A stretch of 17,741 nt of DNA from Campylobacterota bacterium (GTDB lineage: Bacteria > Campylobacterota > Campylobacteria > Campylobacterales > Sulfurovaceae): positions 1-17,741 of the forward strand of contig DRQB01000082.1 of assembly GCA_011330645.1 (NCBI GenBank). Direction: 5' to 3'. Below are positions 6,421-14,404 of the stretch, one piece after another. The position numbers were made by a program, and so were the translations under genes. The notes beneath the pieces were generated by a model. The model had not been told where the DNA came from. It saw only the letters and a program-made list of their open reading frames with translations, and did not search any database. Numbering within the stretch: position 1 is the stretch's first letter; every line of letters starts with the position of its first letter.

Positions 6421-7002
6421 TTATTTCATCCAATGTATTAAATCTTTCCCTAGTTTGGCTATAGCAACATTCGTTGCATCAACATAGCCCTTGGCATTTG
6501 TACTTTTAGTTTTTTCCTGGTAATAAAATCTTTTACTTTTAATTAATTTTCCGGTATTTCCATCAATTAGAGTAAATTGGATGGAGATAACAGAATAAGA
6601 TTCTATGCCTCTGACTCTATGTTCAAAAGTAAAAATATTACTTTCTAATCTATAGTCTTCTTTTAAGGTACTCGTATCAGAGACTACTGTCTTAAAAAGT
6701 TTACTTTTATCAAACATATCAATCAATGTACCTTGCAATAATTTACTCATAGTATTTGACCATTGAGAATTTTGGTAGACACCTCGTTCATCATTAGTAT
6801 ATGAAAAATTTATTTTTTCAGACATCTCTTCTCTGATACTTTGGGGGAAAGTAACTTTAAGTATTTTATACTGATAATGACTATTTTTCACCATAGCTAT
6901 TTTAGGTACATCCAATGTATATATTTTAAGTGCAGGTGCTTGTGTACAAGCAACAATACCTAAAGATAAAAAAATCACGATAACATATATTTTTATTTTC
7001 AT
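6421..7002 (-). CDS. ABC-transport auxiliary lipoprotein (PqiC/ABC_trans_aux-like)
   Basis: A 193-residue lipoprotein. The signal peptide ends in a lipobox IVAC, with C19 the lipidated residue. The next residues are TQAPALKIYTLDVPK, typical of the 'ABC-type transport auxiliary lipoprotein' family, whose members partner MCE-domain ABC systems (PqiC with PqiAB). It probably bridges MlaD to the outer membrane. It is the last gene of the operon and its ATG overlaps the mlaD stop by 4 nt (ATGA). No MlaC periplasmic shuttle is encoded nearby, so this lipoprotein may take its place, as in PqiABC-like systems. Membership is judged from N-terminal pattern, size and context; sequence similarity to PqiC itself is weak by eye. 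Confidence 0.78.
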   Translation of the reverse strand: MKIKIYVIVIFLSLGIVACTQAPALKIYTLDVPKIAMVKNSHYQYKILKVTFPQSIREEMSEKINFSYTNDERGVYQNSQWSNTMSKLLQGTLIDMFDKSKLFKTVVSDTSTLKEDYRLESNIFTFEHRVRGIESYSVISIQFTLIDGNTGKLIKSKRFYYQEKTKSTNAKGYVDATNVAIAKLGKDLIHWMK

Positions 7003-7952
7003 TCCCCTGGTCCCCTTCTTGGTTTTCTTGACTTAAAAAGCAAAGCACTAGGATTTTGTTCTAATTGTCTCGTCATTGCACCTAACTGTTTTGAGAGTAT
7101 TTGCACATCTACCAGTACTGGTTCTAAAATATTTTTAAGATTATAATCACCTCTATCTAAACTCTTCTCCACTTTGAGTGTCACACGATTAAAGTTTTTA
7201 CTCGTTTGCATCAGTTTATTAATCGTAGGGATACTCACCTTTTTGATGCTAGCAAAGTCTCTTTGCATTTGTTTGAAGTCTCGTACAGCGGCTTTAAATT
7301 CTTCATCAATACTATGCATAGAAGTACGAAATGCCTGTAACGTAATATTGGCTTCATCCAAGGCGATAATGGCTCTATCTTCTACCTTTTCACCTTTTTG
7401 GGATACATTCTCAACATGGGTCAGAATATTGCCAAATGTTTCAATATTATAATCTGAAAATAATTTCTGACTTTGAGATAACAAACTGTCTAACTTTTCA
7501 CTCATCCCACCAAGATTTGCTGTCAGTTTAGAGATAAGTGAAGGTTTTGATTTAATAATAGGTATATAGGTTTTGGTCGGTTTTAAGGTCTTTGACTCAT
7601 TACTCCCTCCATGTATCTCGATGGAAAGTAAGCCTGTCACTCCTAACATTTGTGTAGAGGCGAACATATCTTCTTTTATCGGAATATTTTGCGCTATTTC
7701 TACATAAATATCAATAACATTTACATTCTTTGGATTAATACGTATTTGGCTGACATGTCCTACATTAACACCATGCAGTTTTACATTTGCATCTTCTGAC
7801 AAACCTGCAATAGATTCTTTCATTTCTATCTTGTAGGTATAGTAATCTTCTTGTAACCCATACTTTGCCAGCCAAAAAGCAAACCAAAAAACACCTATAC
7901 CAAACAATAATACAAAGATACCTACTATCGTATAATTCACTTTACTATACAT
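6999..7952 (-). CDS. mlaD: MCE-domain protein MlaD, lipid-transport substrate-binding subunit
   Basis: Inner-membrane-anchored MCE protein that forms a ring on the MlaE-MlaF transporter and passes phospholipids across the periplasm. It has one N-terminal transmembrane helix (about 7-29), then a single MCE domain (about 38-115) with VKLHGVNVGHVSQIRI and QMLGVTGLLSIEI, the expected family landmarks. A long mostly alpha-helical C-terminal part (about 145-300) could extend the pore as a helical barrel. At 317 residues it is much longer than E. coli MlaD (183), resembling MCE proteins of Campylobacterota and other groups without MlaC. It ends with a basic tail, KSRKPRRGPGE. It overlaps mlaF by 8 nt and the lipoprotein gene by 4 nt. 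Confidence 0.92.
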   Translation of the reverse strand: MYSKVNYTIVGIFVLLFGIGVFWFAFWLAKYGLQEDYYTYKIEMKESIAGLSEDANVKLHGVNVGHVSQIRINPKNVNVIDIYVEIAQNIPIKEDMFASTQMLGVTGLLSIEIHGGSNESKTLKPTKTYIPIIKSKPSLISKLTANLGGMSEKLDSLLSQSQKLFSDYNIETFGNILTHVENVSQKGEKVEDRAIIALDEANITLQAFRTSMHSIDEEFKAAVRDFKQMQRDFASIKKVSIPTINKLMQTSKNFNRVTLKVEKSLDRGDYNLKNILEPVLVDVQILSKQLGAMTRQLEQNPSALLFKSRKPRRGPGE

Positions 7953-8718
7953 TTTTCACCTTATCTTTAAATCGTTCTTTGGTATATTCATTTTTAAAAA
8001 ATGCTTCCACAAACGGATGGGTAGATTGTAACACATTTTCTAGCGTACCTTCTGCAACAACATGCTTATCTGCCAATACAGCCATCCTGTCAACGATGGA
8101 AAATATACTGTCCAAATCATGTGTAATCATCACCACAGTAATCCCCAGTAAATCTCTTAATTCTACAATGAGTGCATCAAAATTTCGCGCTCCAATAGGG
8201 TCTAAGCCTGAAGTCGGTTCATCTAAAAAAAGGAGTTTAGGCTCCATAGCCAAGGCACGCGCAAGTGCTGCACGTTTGATCATCCCTCCACTCAATTCAG
8301 AGGGGTACATCGCCCCCACATGGGTTTCTAACCCCACCAATGCAAGCTTGGAACGTACTAGTTTTGTGCGCATCATTTTGGAAATATTGGTATATTCTTT
8401 GAGTTGCACTTCTATATTTTCAGCGATGGTAAGAGAAGAAAACAGTGCACCAAACTGAAATAAAACACCCCAGTCACTCCGCAATTTTTGAGCCTCTTTA
8501 AAGCTTATGTGTGTCAGTGAAGTTCCTAAGACACTCACTTCGCCTTCATTGGGTTGTAAAAGCATAATCATCTCCTTCATAAGGACTGATTTACCTGAAC
8601 CACTTTCCCCTAAAATGCCATAGATTTCATTGGCATCTATGTGTAAATTGACATGGTCATGTATAGTTCTGTCACCAAACTTGGTCACCACTCCTTTCAC
8701 TTCTATGACAGGATTCAT
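7945..8718 (-). CDS. mlaF: ABC transporter ATPase MlaF
   Basis: Cytoplasmic ATPase driving the Mla lipid transporter. All ABC motifs are intact: Walker A GESGSGKS (37-44), Q-loop Q88 in LFQFGALF, signature LSGGMIKRAALARAL (142-156), Walker B LLFLDEPTSGLDP (162-174) and H-loop H200 (MITHDLDS). The LSGGM-x-KR form and FQFGALFSSLT are characteristic of the MlaF/Ttg2A subgroup. 257 residues, normal length. Its start overlaps the mlaE stop (ATGA) and its end overlaps mlaD by 8 nt, so the subunits are translationally coupled. Confidence 0.95.
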   Translation of the reverse strand: MNPVIEVKGVVTKFGDRTIHDHVNLHIDANEIYGILGESGSGKSVLMKEMIMLLQPNEGEVSVLGTSLTHISFKEAQKLRSDWGVLFQFGALFSSLTIAENIEVQLKEYTNISKMMRTKLVRSKLALVGLETHVGAMYPSELSGGMIKRAALARALAMEPKLLFLDEPTSGLDPIGARNFDALIVELRDLLGITVVMITHDLDSIFSIVDRMAVLADKHVVAEGTLENVLQSTHPFVEAFFKNEYTKERFKDKVKNV

Positions 8719-9818
8719 AGTCCAAGCTCCGTATAAAGTACTGAGAACAATGCATCAAATGCGATAACTAAAAAGATAGAGTTTACAACTGATGCTGTGG
8801 TATGTAAGCCTATACTCTCTGTATTGTTAGAGACTTGGAAGCCCCTAAAACATCCAATAGCCGCGATAATAAACGCAAAAACGGGTCCCTTTATCATCCC
8901 CAAGATATAGTGTTTCACTTCCAATACCTCATAGAGTCTGTCTGTAAATTGGGTAAAAGAAATACCTAACTGCATTTTTGCAGCCACCATTCCACCAAAG
9001 ATACCCACAATATCAGAAAAGAAAATCAATAAAGGCAAAGCAATCATCAAAGCAAAGATACGTGGAATCACTAAAAAATAGTAAGGGTCAAACCCCATTG
9101 TACGCATGGCAGAAAGCTCTTCTGTGATTTTCATCGCGCCTATCTCTGCAGTATAGGCAGAACCACTGCGCCCTGCTATGACTATGGCTGTAATCATCGG
9201 TCCCAATTCACGAGTAATAGAAATAGCAACCGTATCAACAATAAAAATATCCGCCCCAAATTTGGCTAACTGCACAGAACCTTGATAGGCAATTACCATC
9301 CCTACCAGAAAAGAGGTGAGACCTATGATAATCAAGGCATTAAAGCCTGATTGTTGTATGTGATATACCATCTCTTTAAAACGTATGTCTTTGGGTTTAA
9401 TAAAGAGATGAAAAAGTGAAAAAGAAAGCTGACCTAAAAAAGTGGTGAAATCTTTTATATCTTCATATATTTCTAAAGTATTTCTACCTAATTTTTCAAA
9501 TATACTTCTTTTGGCTGGCTGAAGCCTATGTACATCATTGTTTTGTAAAAGTGTATACATCTCCTGTTGATTTTTAGTAAAACCAACGACTTCAACTGTC
9601 GTTTCATTTTGAAATCTTTTAAAATATTCACTAAAGAGAAGTATGCCTGCAGAATCAAAATCACTCACAGCAGAAAAATCCCAAATAATTTTCTTATCAC
9701 AAGGTGTATTACGCAGTGTTTTTTCTATTTCTCGTACAGATTTCAGTGTCCATTCACCTGTCGCGATGAGTTCAAGATGATGCGGATGTACTCTATAAGA
9801 TAAAAACTGAGTCTTCAT
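8715..9818 (-). CDS. mlaE: MlaE permease with fused N-terminal STAS (MlaB-like) domain
   Basis: The membrane permease of the Mla lipid ABC transporter. Residues 1 to about 95 form a STAS domain (DFSAVSDFDSAGILLFSEYF, with the DSAG turn at 55-58), the counterpart of the separate MlaB subunit in E. coli. Residues about 110-367 are the permease, with five or six hydrophobic segments and the signature GRSGSAYTAEIGAMKITEEL (216-235), then MRTMGFDPYYFLVIPRIFA. The fused STAS explains why no mlaB gene is present. First gene of the operon. No Shine-Dalgarno sequence precedes the ATG, and a TATAAT lies only 6 nt upstream (see findings). The 367-residue length equals MlaB plus MlaE. Confidence 0.94.
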   Translation of the reverse strand: MKTQFLSYRVHPHHLELIATGEWTLKSVREIEKTLRNTPCDKKIIWDFSAVSDFDSAGILLFSEYFKRFQNETTVEVVGFTKNQQEMYTLLQNNDVHRLQPAKRSIFEKLGRNTLEIYEDIKDFTTFLGQLSFSLFHLFIKPKDIRFKEMVYHIQQSGFNALIIIGLTSFLVGMVIAYQGSVQLAKFGADIFIVDTVAISITRELGPMITAIVIAGRSGSAYTAEIGAMKITEELSAMRTMGFDPYYFLVIPRIFALMIALPLLIFFSDIVGIFGGMVAAKMQLGISFTQFTDRLYEVLEVKHYILGMIKGPVFAFIIAAIGCFRGFQVSNNTESIGLHTTASVVNSIFLVIAFDALFSVLYTELGL

Positions 9819-9824
9819 AAAACT

Positions 9825-9830
9825 ATTATA
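9825..9830 (-). promoter_or_regulatory. Putative -10 of the mla operon, immediately before the start codon
   Basis: Minus strand TATAAT whose last base is 7 nt before the A of the mlaE ATG (9818). Normal spacing would put +1 at or next to that A. It is back-to-back with the speA -10 (9854-9859) on the other strand, 23 bp apart, so the two promoters share their upstream region. Confidence 0.5.
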
Positions 9831-9853
9831 GGTAAGATTAGATTAAGTTTCGA

Positions 9854-9859
9854 TATAAT
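9854..9859 (+). promoter_or_regulatory. Putative -10 of speA-cysE
   Basis: A perfect TATAAT in CGATATAATT, 29 nt before the preferred speA ATG at 9888. It predicts a leader of about 20 nt containing the AGGA ribosome binding site. It faces away from the mla operon promoter. Confidence 0.6.
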
Positions 9860-9887
9860 TAAAATAATTATTTGTATGAGGACAACA

Positions 9888-11753
9888 ATGAAAAACTTTG
9901 GTTTGCATATTTGGGGAGATGATAACTTTATCTTAGACCATGATACTATCAATGTAAACCATGCGTCCCGTCCATCACTACTTCAAATCACGCAAGAGAT
10001 ACGAGAAAAAGGTTATAAGGGTCCTTTACTTCTACGTTTCCCCCACCTCATTGAAAAACAGATTTCTACACTTTTTACGACTTTTGAAAAAGCAAAAAAA
10101 GAGTTTCATTATCAAGGTAACTTTCAAGCTGTTTTTCCTCTCAAAGTAAATCAGTTTCCAAACTTCGTTGAGTCTCTGATAGACGTTTCAAAAACATATA
10201 ATTATGGGTTGGAGGCGGGGAGTAAAGCTGAGCTTATTATCGCTATGACAAAAACCCCTCTGGGCGCGCCTATCACAGTCAATGGCTTTAAAGACAAAGA
10301 GATGATATCACTTTGTTTTATTGCCGCTAAAATGGGTCATAATATTACAGTAACCATAGAAGGTCTTGGTGAGTTAGAAACGATTGTCCAGGTAAATCGT
10401 GAATTTAATGATGGGTTGAAAAATCCTATCACACCTAAAATTGGGGTACGTATACGTCTGCATAGTGCAGGCATTGGTATTTGGGCAAAAAGTGGTGGAT
10501 ACAGTTCTAAATTTGGACTTACCTCTACTGAACTGCTTGAAGCCTATGAGATGCTCAAAAAACATAAACTTCTTTCTCACTTGTGGATGATACACTTTCA
10601 CATCGGCTCACAGATGTCTGACATTGCCCCACTTAAAAAAGCTCTCAGAGAAGCAGGTAACATCTATGCAGAACTTAAAAAACGTGGAGCTGATACCCTA
10701 GGAGCCATAAACATAGGTGGAGGATTGGCAGTAGAATATAGCCAACATGAAGGAAAACAAGAGCGCAACTACTCACTCCAGGAGTTCGCCAACGATGTAG
10801 TTTTTCTCATGCAAGAGATAGCCAAGAGTAAAGGGGTAGATGAGCCTGACATTTTTACAGAGTCTGGTCGATACATCGCAGCGTCTCACTCTGTACTGGT
10901 AGCTCCTGTTTTAGAGCTATTTTCACAAGAGTACAACGAAAAAGGATTAAGACTTAAAAAGAAAAATCCTCCGCTCATAGAAGAACTCAACGACCTCTAC
11001 ATATCACTTAGCCGTAAACATGCACGTGAGTACCTACATGATGCACTTGACCATATGGAGAGTCTACTCACACTCTTTGACCTGGGCTACATCGACCTTG
11101 AAGACCGTTCCAATACAGAGATACTGGTCAATCTCATCATAAAAAAGTCTATCTTTTTACTCCGAGACGAAGGTACAGATGAACTTAAAAAACTCCAAGA
11201 CCGCATACAAGAAAAATATCTTGTAAATTTTTCTGCCTTTCAGTCTCTACCTGATTTTTGGGGTTTGGCACAGCACTTTCCTGTGATGCCGCTAGACAGA
11301 CTCGATGAAAAACCTACCAACCCTGCAAGTATTTGGGATATCACCTGTGACAGTGACGGTGAGCTGGCCTTTAACCGTGACTTGCCACTCTACCTACATG
11401 ACATAGATGTGAGTAAAGAGGAGTATTTTTTAGCCTTTTTTCTGACCGGTGCCTATCAAGAAGTACTAGGTATGAAACACAATCTTTTTACCCACCCTAC
11501 TGAAGTTGTTATACATTTTGATGATGTGGGTCATTACAGTATTGACAAACTCATTGAGGCACAAAATCTTATGGATGTACTGGATGACCTTGATTATGAT
11601 ACCAACGTAATGGACAAGACCTTAAAATACCGCATCGAAGAGTCTGAGCACATTTCAAAAGAAGAAAAACGGGAACTTTTGGGTAAACTTTACCTTTATT
11701 TAAGTGAAAATAGCTATCTTAAAACCATTCAAGCTATAGAAGAGGAATCGTAA
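9888..11753 (+). CDS. speA: Biosynthetic arginine decarboxylase SpeA
   Basis: PLP enzyme converting arginine to agmatine, the first step towards putrescine. The 621-residue protein has the fold-type III pattern: the PLP lysine K86 in VFPLKVNQFPNF, then YGLEAGSKAEL, HFHIGSQMSD (from about 237), the glycine loop GGGLAVEY (277-284) and CDSDGEL (C487) with the substrate-site region. The long length with an inserted helical segment (about 365-455) separates SpeA from ornithine or diaminopimelate decarboxylases. I prefer the ATG at 9888 over the in-frame ATG at 9876 because AGGA (9879-9882) lies 5 nt before it. cysE follows 5 nt after the stop. In Campylobacter, agmatine feeds the carboxyspermidine route, a later enzyme of which is encoded at 16525. 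Confidence 0.96.
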   Translation: MKNFGLHIWGDDNFILDHDTINVNHASRPSLLQITQEIREKGYKGPLLLRFPHLIEKQISTLFTTFEKAKKEFHYQGNFQAVFPLKVNQFPNFVESLIDVSKTYNYGLEAGSKAELIIAMTKTPLGAPITVNGFKDKEMISLCFIAAKMGHNITVTIEGLGELETIVQVNREFNDGLKNPITPKIGVRIRLHSAGIGIWAKSGGYSSKFGLTSTELLEAYEMLKKHKLLSHLWMIHFHIGSQMSDIAPLKKALREAGNIYAELKKRGADTLGAINIGGGLAVEYSQHEGKQERNYSLQEFANDVVFLMQEIAKSKGVDEPDIFTESGRYIAASHSVLVAPVLELFSQEYNEKGLRLKKKNPPLIEELNDLYISLSRKHAREYLHDALDHMESLLTLFDLGYIDLEDRSNTEILVNLIIKKSIFLLRDEGTDELKKLQDRIQEKYLVNFSAFQSLPDFWGLAQHFPVMPLDRLDEKPTNPASIWDITCDSDGELAFNRDLPLYLHDIDVSKEEYFLAFFLTGAYQEVLGMKHNLFTHPTEVVIHFDDVGHYSIDKLIEAQNLMDVLDDLDYDTNVMDKTLKYRIEESEHISKEEKRELLGKLYLYLSENSYLKTIQAIEEES

Positions 11754-11758
11754 TATCT

Positions 11759-12463
11759 ATGATTAAACTATTTAAACTCATCCAAGAAGATTTTCAAACT
11801 GTCAAAAAAAATGACCCTGCCCTACATTCTACTTTTGAACTCTTTTTTAACTACCCCGGATTATGGGCACTATTCTTCCACCGTATTGCTCACTGGTTCT
11901 ACACCAAAGGCTTACGTTTCATCCCCCGCCTCATCTCAGCCATGGGGATGTTTTTAACTATGATAGATATCCACCCAGGAGCAACGATAGGAAGACGTGT
12001 CTTCATAGACCATGGTGTGGGTGTGGTCATTGGTGAGACAACTATTATCGGTGAAGATGTGCTTATATATCAGCAAGTCACTCTTGGTGGAGTCAGTACA
12101 GACAAAGGCAAGCGTCACCCTACCATAGAAGATGGTGCAGTCATCGGTGCAGGGGCTAAAGTACTAGGCAATATCACCATAGGTGCAAATGCCAAAGTGG
12201 GTGCCAACTCTGTGGTCGTCAAAGATGTACCTACAGACTGTACTGCTGTGGGTATCCCTGCGCGTGTACTTAAACGAGGATACGACAAAAGTCCACTCAG
12301 TCATGACAAAATTCCAGATGTCAATAAAGAGATATTTGAGTATCTCATTAAGCGTATTGAAGTACTTGAAGCTGCCCTTCCTAAAGGCAAACAAGAAAGT
12401 ATCAAGAAGAAAGATCATGATCTTGATGAGATTTATGATAACTTTATTCACTCAATGGACTAG
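11759..12463 (+). CDS. cysE: Serine O-acetyltransferase CysE
   Basis: It acetylates L-serine with acetyl-CoA, the first committed step of cysteine synthesis. The 234-residue protein has a short N-terminal helical region (FELFFNYPGLWALFFHRIAHWFY) followed by left-handed beta-helix hexapeptide repeats. Catalytic-site residues are visible in DIHPGATIGRRVFIDHGVGVVIGET (H72; D84-H85). VTLGGVSTDKGKRHP and the CoA-site AVGIPARVLKR follow. It matches the short SAT form lacking the long E. coli N-terminal domain. After residue about 180 there is a lysine-rich helical tail. The AGAGGA ahead of it is about 12 nt from the ATG, longer than ideal, so translation may rely on coupling to speA 5 nt upstream. 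A hairpin follows its stop. Confidence 0.95.
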   Translation: MIKLFKLIQEDFQTVKKNDPALHSTFELFFNYPGLWALFFHRIAHWFYTKGLRFIPRLISAMGMFLTMIDIHPGATIGRRVFIDHGVGVVIGETTIIGEDVLIYQQVTLGGVSTDKGKRHPTIEDGAVIGAGAKVLGNITIGANAKVGANSVVVKDVPTDCTAVGIPARVLKRGYDKSPLSHDKIPDVNKEIFEYLIKRIEVLEAALPKGKQESIKKKDHDLDEIYDNFIHSMD

Positions 12464-12493
12464 GCACAAAGCTACACATTCTCAATCTCATTT

Positions 12494-12520
12494 GGACTTA
12501 TATTTTTCATAAGTCCTTCT
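12494..12520 (+). terminator. Putative terminator after cysE
   Basis: An 8-bp stem GGACTTAT/ATAAGTCC with a 7-nt loop, followed by the T-rich TTCTTCTT. It lies 31 nt after the cysE stop and before the promoter of the aminotransferase gene, so it separates two transcripts. Moderate stem strength. Confidence 0.5.
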
Positions 12521-12545
12521 TCTTAGTCAGTTATCAACCACTTTT

Positions 12546-12554
12546 TGTTATAAT
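12546..12554 (+). promoter_or_regulatory. Putative extended -10 promoter of the aminotransferase gene
   Basis: TGT-TATAAT, a perfect extended -10, 37 nt before the ATG at 12591, predicting a leader of about 30 nt. No -35 box is apparent. It supports separate transcription from cysE. Confidence 0.6.
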
Positions 12555-12590
12555 ATTAGTTATTTAAATTATTATTGTAAAAGGGTTTTC

Positions 12591-13760
12591 ATGCTATCAG
12601 ATCGCATCCAAACACTGTCACCATCACTTACTATTGCCATTTCATCACTTGCACGTGATTTGAAAGCACAAGGTAAAGACATACTTTCTTTCTCTGCTGG
12701 GGAACCAGACTTTGAAACACCACAACGTATCAAAGAAGAGGCTATCAAAGCGATTAACGATGGTTTTACGCAGTACACTGCAGTACCTGGTATACCAGAA
12801 CTTTTAGAAGCGGTAGCAACAAAACTTAAAAGAGACAACAATCTTGAGTATGCTCCGTCAGATATTATTGTAAGTAACGGGGCTAAACAGTCACTCTTTA
12901 ACCTCTTTCAAGCCGTACTCAATGAGGGGGATGAAGTCATCATCCCTGCACCCTACTGGGTTACCTACCCTGAGCTTGTCAAGTATGCGAGTGCCACACC
13001 TATCATCATAGATACCAATGAGATAGGTGGATTTAAAATCACAGCAGAACAACTCAAAGCTGCCATTACACCTAAGACCAAAATGCTCATACTCACAAGT
13101 CCCTCTAACCCAACAGGTTCTGTATACTCCAAAGAAGAGTTAGAAGCACTGGCTACAGTACTAAAAGGTACAGACATCATAGTGGCTTCCGATGAAATGT
13201 ATGAAAAGCTTGTTTATGACATAGACTTCGTAGCGGCTGCAAGCATTAGTGACGATATGTATCAAAGAACGGTAACGATTAACGGTCTTAGTAAATCTGT
13301 GGCGATGACGGGTTGGCGTTTTGGGTATTTGGCAACGCCTAAAAAAGAGCTCATCGCTGCGATGAACAAACTGCAGTCTCAAAGTACCTCAAACATCAAC
13401 TCTATCACCCAAAAAGCTGCCATTCCTGCACTTTTGGGTGAGGTAGATGAAGAGATAGAACAAATGAGAAGAGCCTTTGACGGACGTTGCGATGAAGCGG
13501 TGAAACTCTTTAATGAGATAGATGGACTCTCTGTACTTAAACCACAAGGTGCATTTTATCTCTTTGTAAATATCAAAGATATCTCAGAAGATTCTATAGA
13601 GTTTTGTAAAGAGTTACTTCAGGCAACTGGTGTTGCAGTTGTCCCTGGTATAGGTTTTGGAAGCGAGGGATACTTCAGATTCTCATTTGCTACAGATATG
13701 ACAACTATCCGTGAGGGCATCAGACGTATTGAGAAATTTGTAAAGAGTAAAAAAGCATAA
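12591..13760 (+). CDS. aspB: Aspartate aminotransferase (class I, AspB/AAT-Ib type)
   Basis: PLP enzyme transferring the amino group between aspartate and 2-oxoglutarate. Landmarks: FSAGEPDFETP (34-44), the Ib-type aromatic YTAVPGIPELLEAVA, VSNGAKQSLFNLFQA, PAPYWVTYPE, SPSNPTGSVYS, SDEMYEKLVYD, the PLP lysine K235 in NGLSKSVAMTGWRFGYL, and the C-terminal FRFSFA with its carboxylate-binding Arg. 389 residues, normal length. AAGGG lies 6 nt before the ATG. Such enzymes may also accept prephenate or other amino acids, so substrate range is uncertain. In C. jejuni the aspB, cysE and speA genes are neighbours in the same order, supporting the symbol. Confidence 0.93.
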   Translation: MLSDRIQTLSPSLTIAISSLARDLKAQGKDILSFSAGEPDFETPQRIKEEAIKAINDGFTQYTAVPGIPELLEAVATKLKRDNNLEYAPSDIIVSNGAKQSLFNLFQAVLNEGDEVIIPAPYWVTYPELVKYASATPIIIDTNEIGGFKITAEQLKAAITPKTKMLILTSPSNPTGSVYSKEELEALATVLKGTDIIVASDEMYEKLVYDIDFVAAASISDDMYQRTVTINGLSKSVAMTGWRFGYLATPKKELIAAMNKLQSQSTSNINSITQKAAIPALLGEVDEEIEQMRRAFDGRCDEAVKLFNEIDGLSVLKPQGAFYLFVNIKDISEDSIEFCKELLQATGVAVVPGIGFGSEGYFRFSFATDMTTIREGIRRIEKFVKSKKA

Positions 13761-13768
13761 TTCTTACC

Positions 13769-13786
13769 GGTGGGTAATCACCCACC
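13769..13786. terminator. GC-rich bidirectional terminator hairpin
   Basis: A 7-bp GC-rich stem GGTGGGT/ACCCACC with loop AATC fills the 26-nt space between the converging aminotransferase and DedA genes. It abuts the DedA stop codon. On the plus strand it is followed by CTACTTCTTCTTC. Local GC is clearly above the neighbourhood. Confidence 0.6.
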
Positions 13787-14341
13787 CTACTTCTTCTTCG
13801 TCATCTTCTCCATACCAAACCAAATGATCCCTATGATACTAAACAGTACCACAGGCGCAATCCATGGACGCTCTTTAATCACGTTGAAAAATGCGATGAT
13901 AGACTCACTCGTATAGTAAGCACTCAATCCTATGACTGAGACAAATACTATAGATGCAAAGATATTAAAGAAAACAAACTTTTTAAAGTCATACTTCGCC
14001 AATGCCATAGAGAGAGGCACAATGGTCTTCACTCCATAGATAAATTTTTGAATAAAGATAGCCAATATCCCATACTTACGCATGATGAGTGTGGCAAGGG
14101 CTAATTTACGTTTGTGTTTGGCAAAGTAAGGCTGTATCTCTTTTTTCTGATACTTCCCAAGGTAAAACAAGAAGTTATCACCAAGAAAGTTAAAAAGTGC
14201 GGCAATAGCCAGTGCAACACCCAAATCCATATGTCCCATGTACGAAAATACACCTGCAGCAGCCACGATAAAAAATGACCCACCAAATGAAAAAAAGGCC
14301 ACTGCCAAATAACCCCAAGTCTCTAACGACGAAAAATCCAT
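13787..14341 (-). CDS. DedA-family membrane protein (SNARE-associated/VTT domain)
   Basis: An integral inner-membrane protein of 184 residues with about five hydrophobic segments: residues 8-30 (including a re-entrant-like GGSFFIVAAAGVF), 36-62, 88-108, 117-142 and 158-177. The stretch FIQKFIYGVKTIVPLSMALAKYDFKKF corresponds to the conserved DedA region usually reading F-GRFIPGVRTF-P--AG---M--R-F. The first conserved Arg is replaced by Lys here (QKFIYGVK), a noticeable departure. Some DedA proteins are lipid-carrier flippases (undecaprenyl phosphate, PE), and others are of unknown role; I cannot choose. AGGA lies 6 nt before the ATG. It is a single gene, divergent from the AEC permease. Confidence 0.85.
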   Translation of the reverse strand: MDFSSLETWGYLAVAFFSFGGSFFIVAAAGVFSYMGHMDLGVALAIAALFNFLGDNFLFYLGKYQKKEIQPYFAKHKRKLALATLIMRKYGILAIFIQKFIYGVKTIVPLSMALAKYDFKKFVFFNIFASIVFVSVIGLSAYYTSESIIAFFNVIKERPWIAPVVLFSIIGIIWFGMEKMTKKK

Positions 14342-14367
14342 AAAATATCCTAAAATTTAATTGAGAA

Positions 14368-14373
14368 ATCATA
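14368..14373 (-). promoter_or_regulatory. Putative -10 of the DedA gene
   Basis: Minus strand TATGAT, five of six matches, 26 nt before the ATG, leaving a leader of about 20 nt with the AGGA site. It lies within the 63-bp divergent spacer shared with the AEC gene promoter. Confidence 0.4.
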
Positions 14374-14391
14374 TCTAAAATAGATTAATAG

Positions 14392-14397
14392 TATAAT
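14392..14397 (+). promoter_or_regulatory. Putative -10 of the AEC permease gene, adjacent to the start codon
   Basis: A perfect TATAAT ending 7 nt before the A of the ATG at 14405, with a pyrimidine-rich CTTTTCT between them and no Shine-Dalgarno sequence. The predicted +1 coincides with or touches the start codon. Confidence 0.5.
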
Positions 14398-14404
14398 CTT
14401 TTCT

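Noticed and set aside
7865..8458. Plus-strand 197-codon ORF
   Set aside because: It is antisense to mlaD/mlaF, both of which have intact motifs.
9876..9887. speA start at the earlier ATG
   Set aside because: It has no ribosome binding site; the AGGA within these 12 bases serves the ATG at 9888.
12164..12512. ORFs overlapping the 3' half of cysE on both strands
   Set aside because: They are alternative frames of the hexapeptide-repeat and tail coding region; no independent signals.
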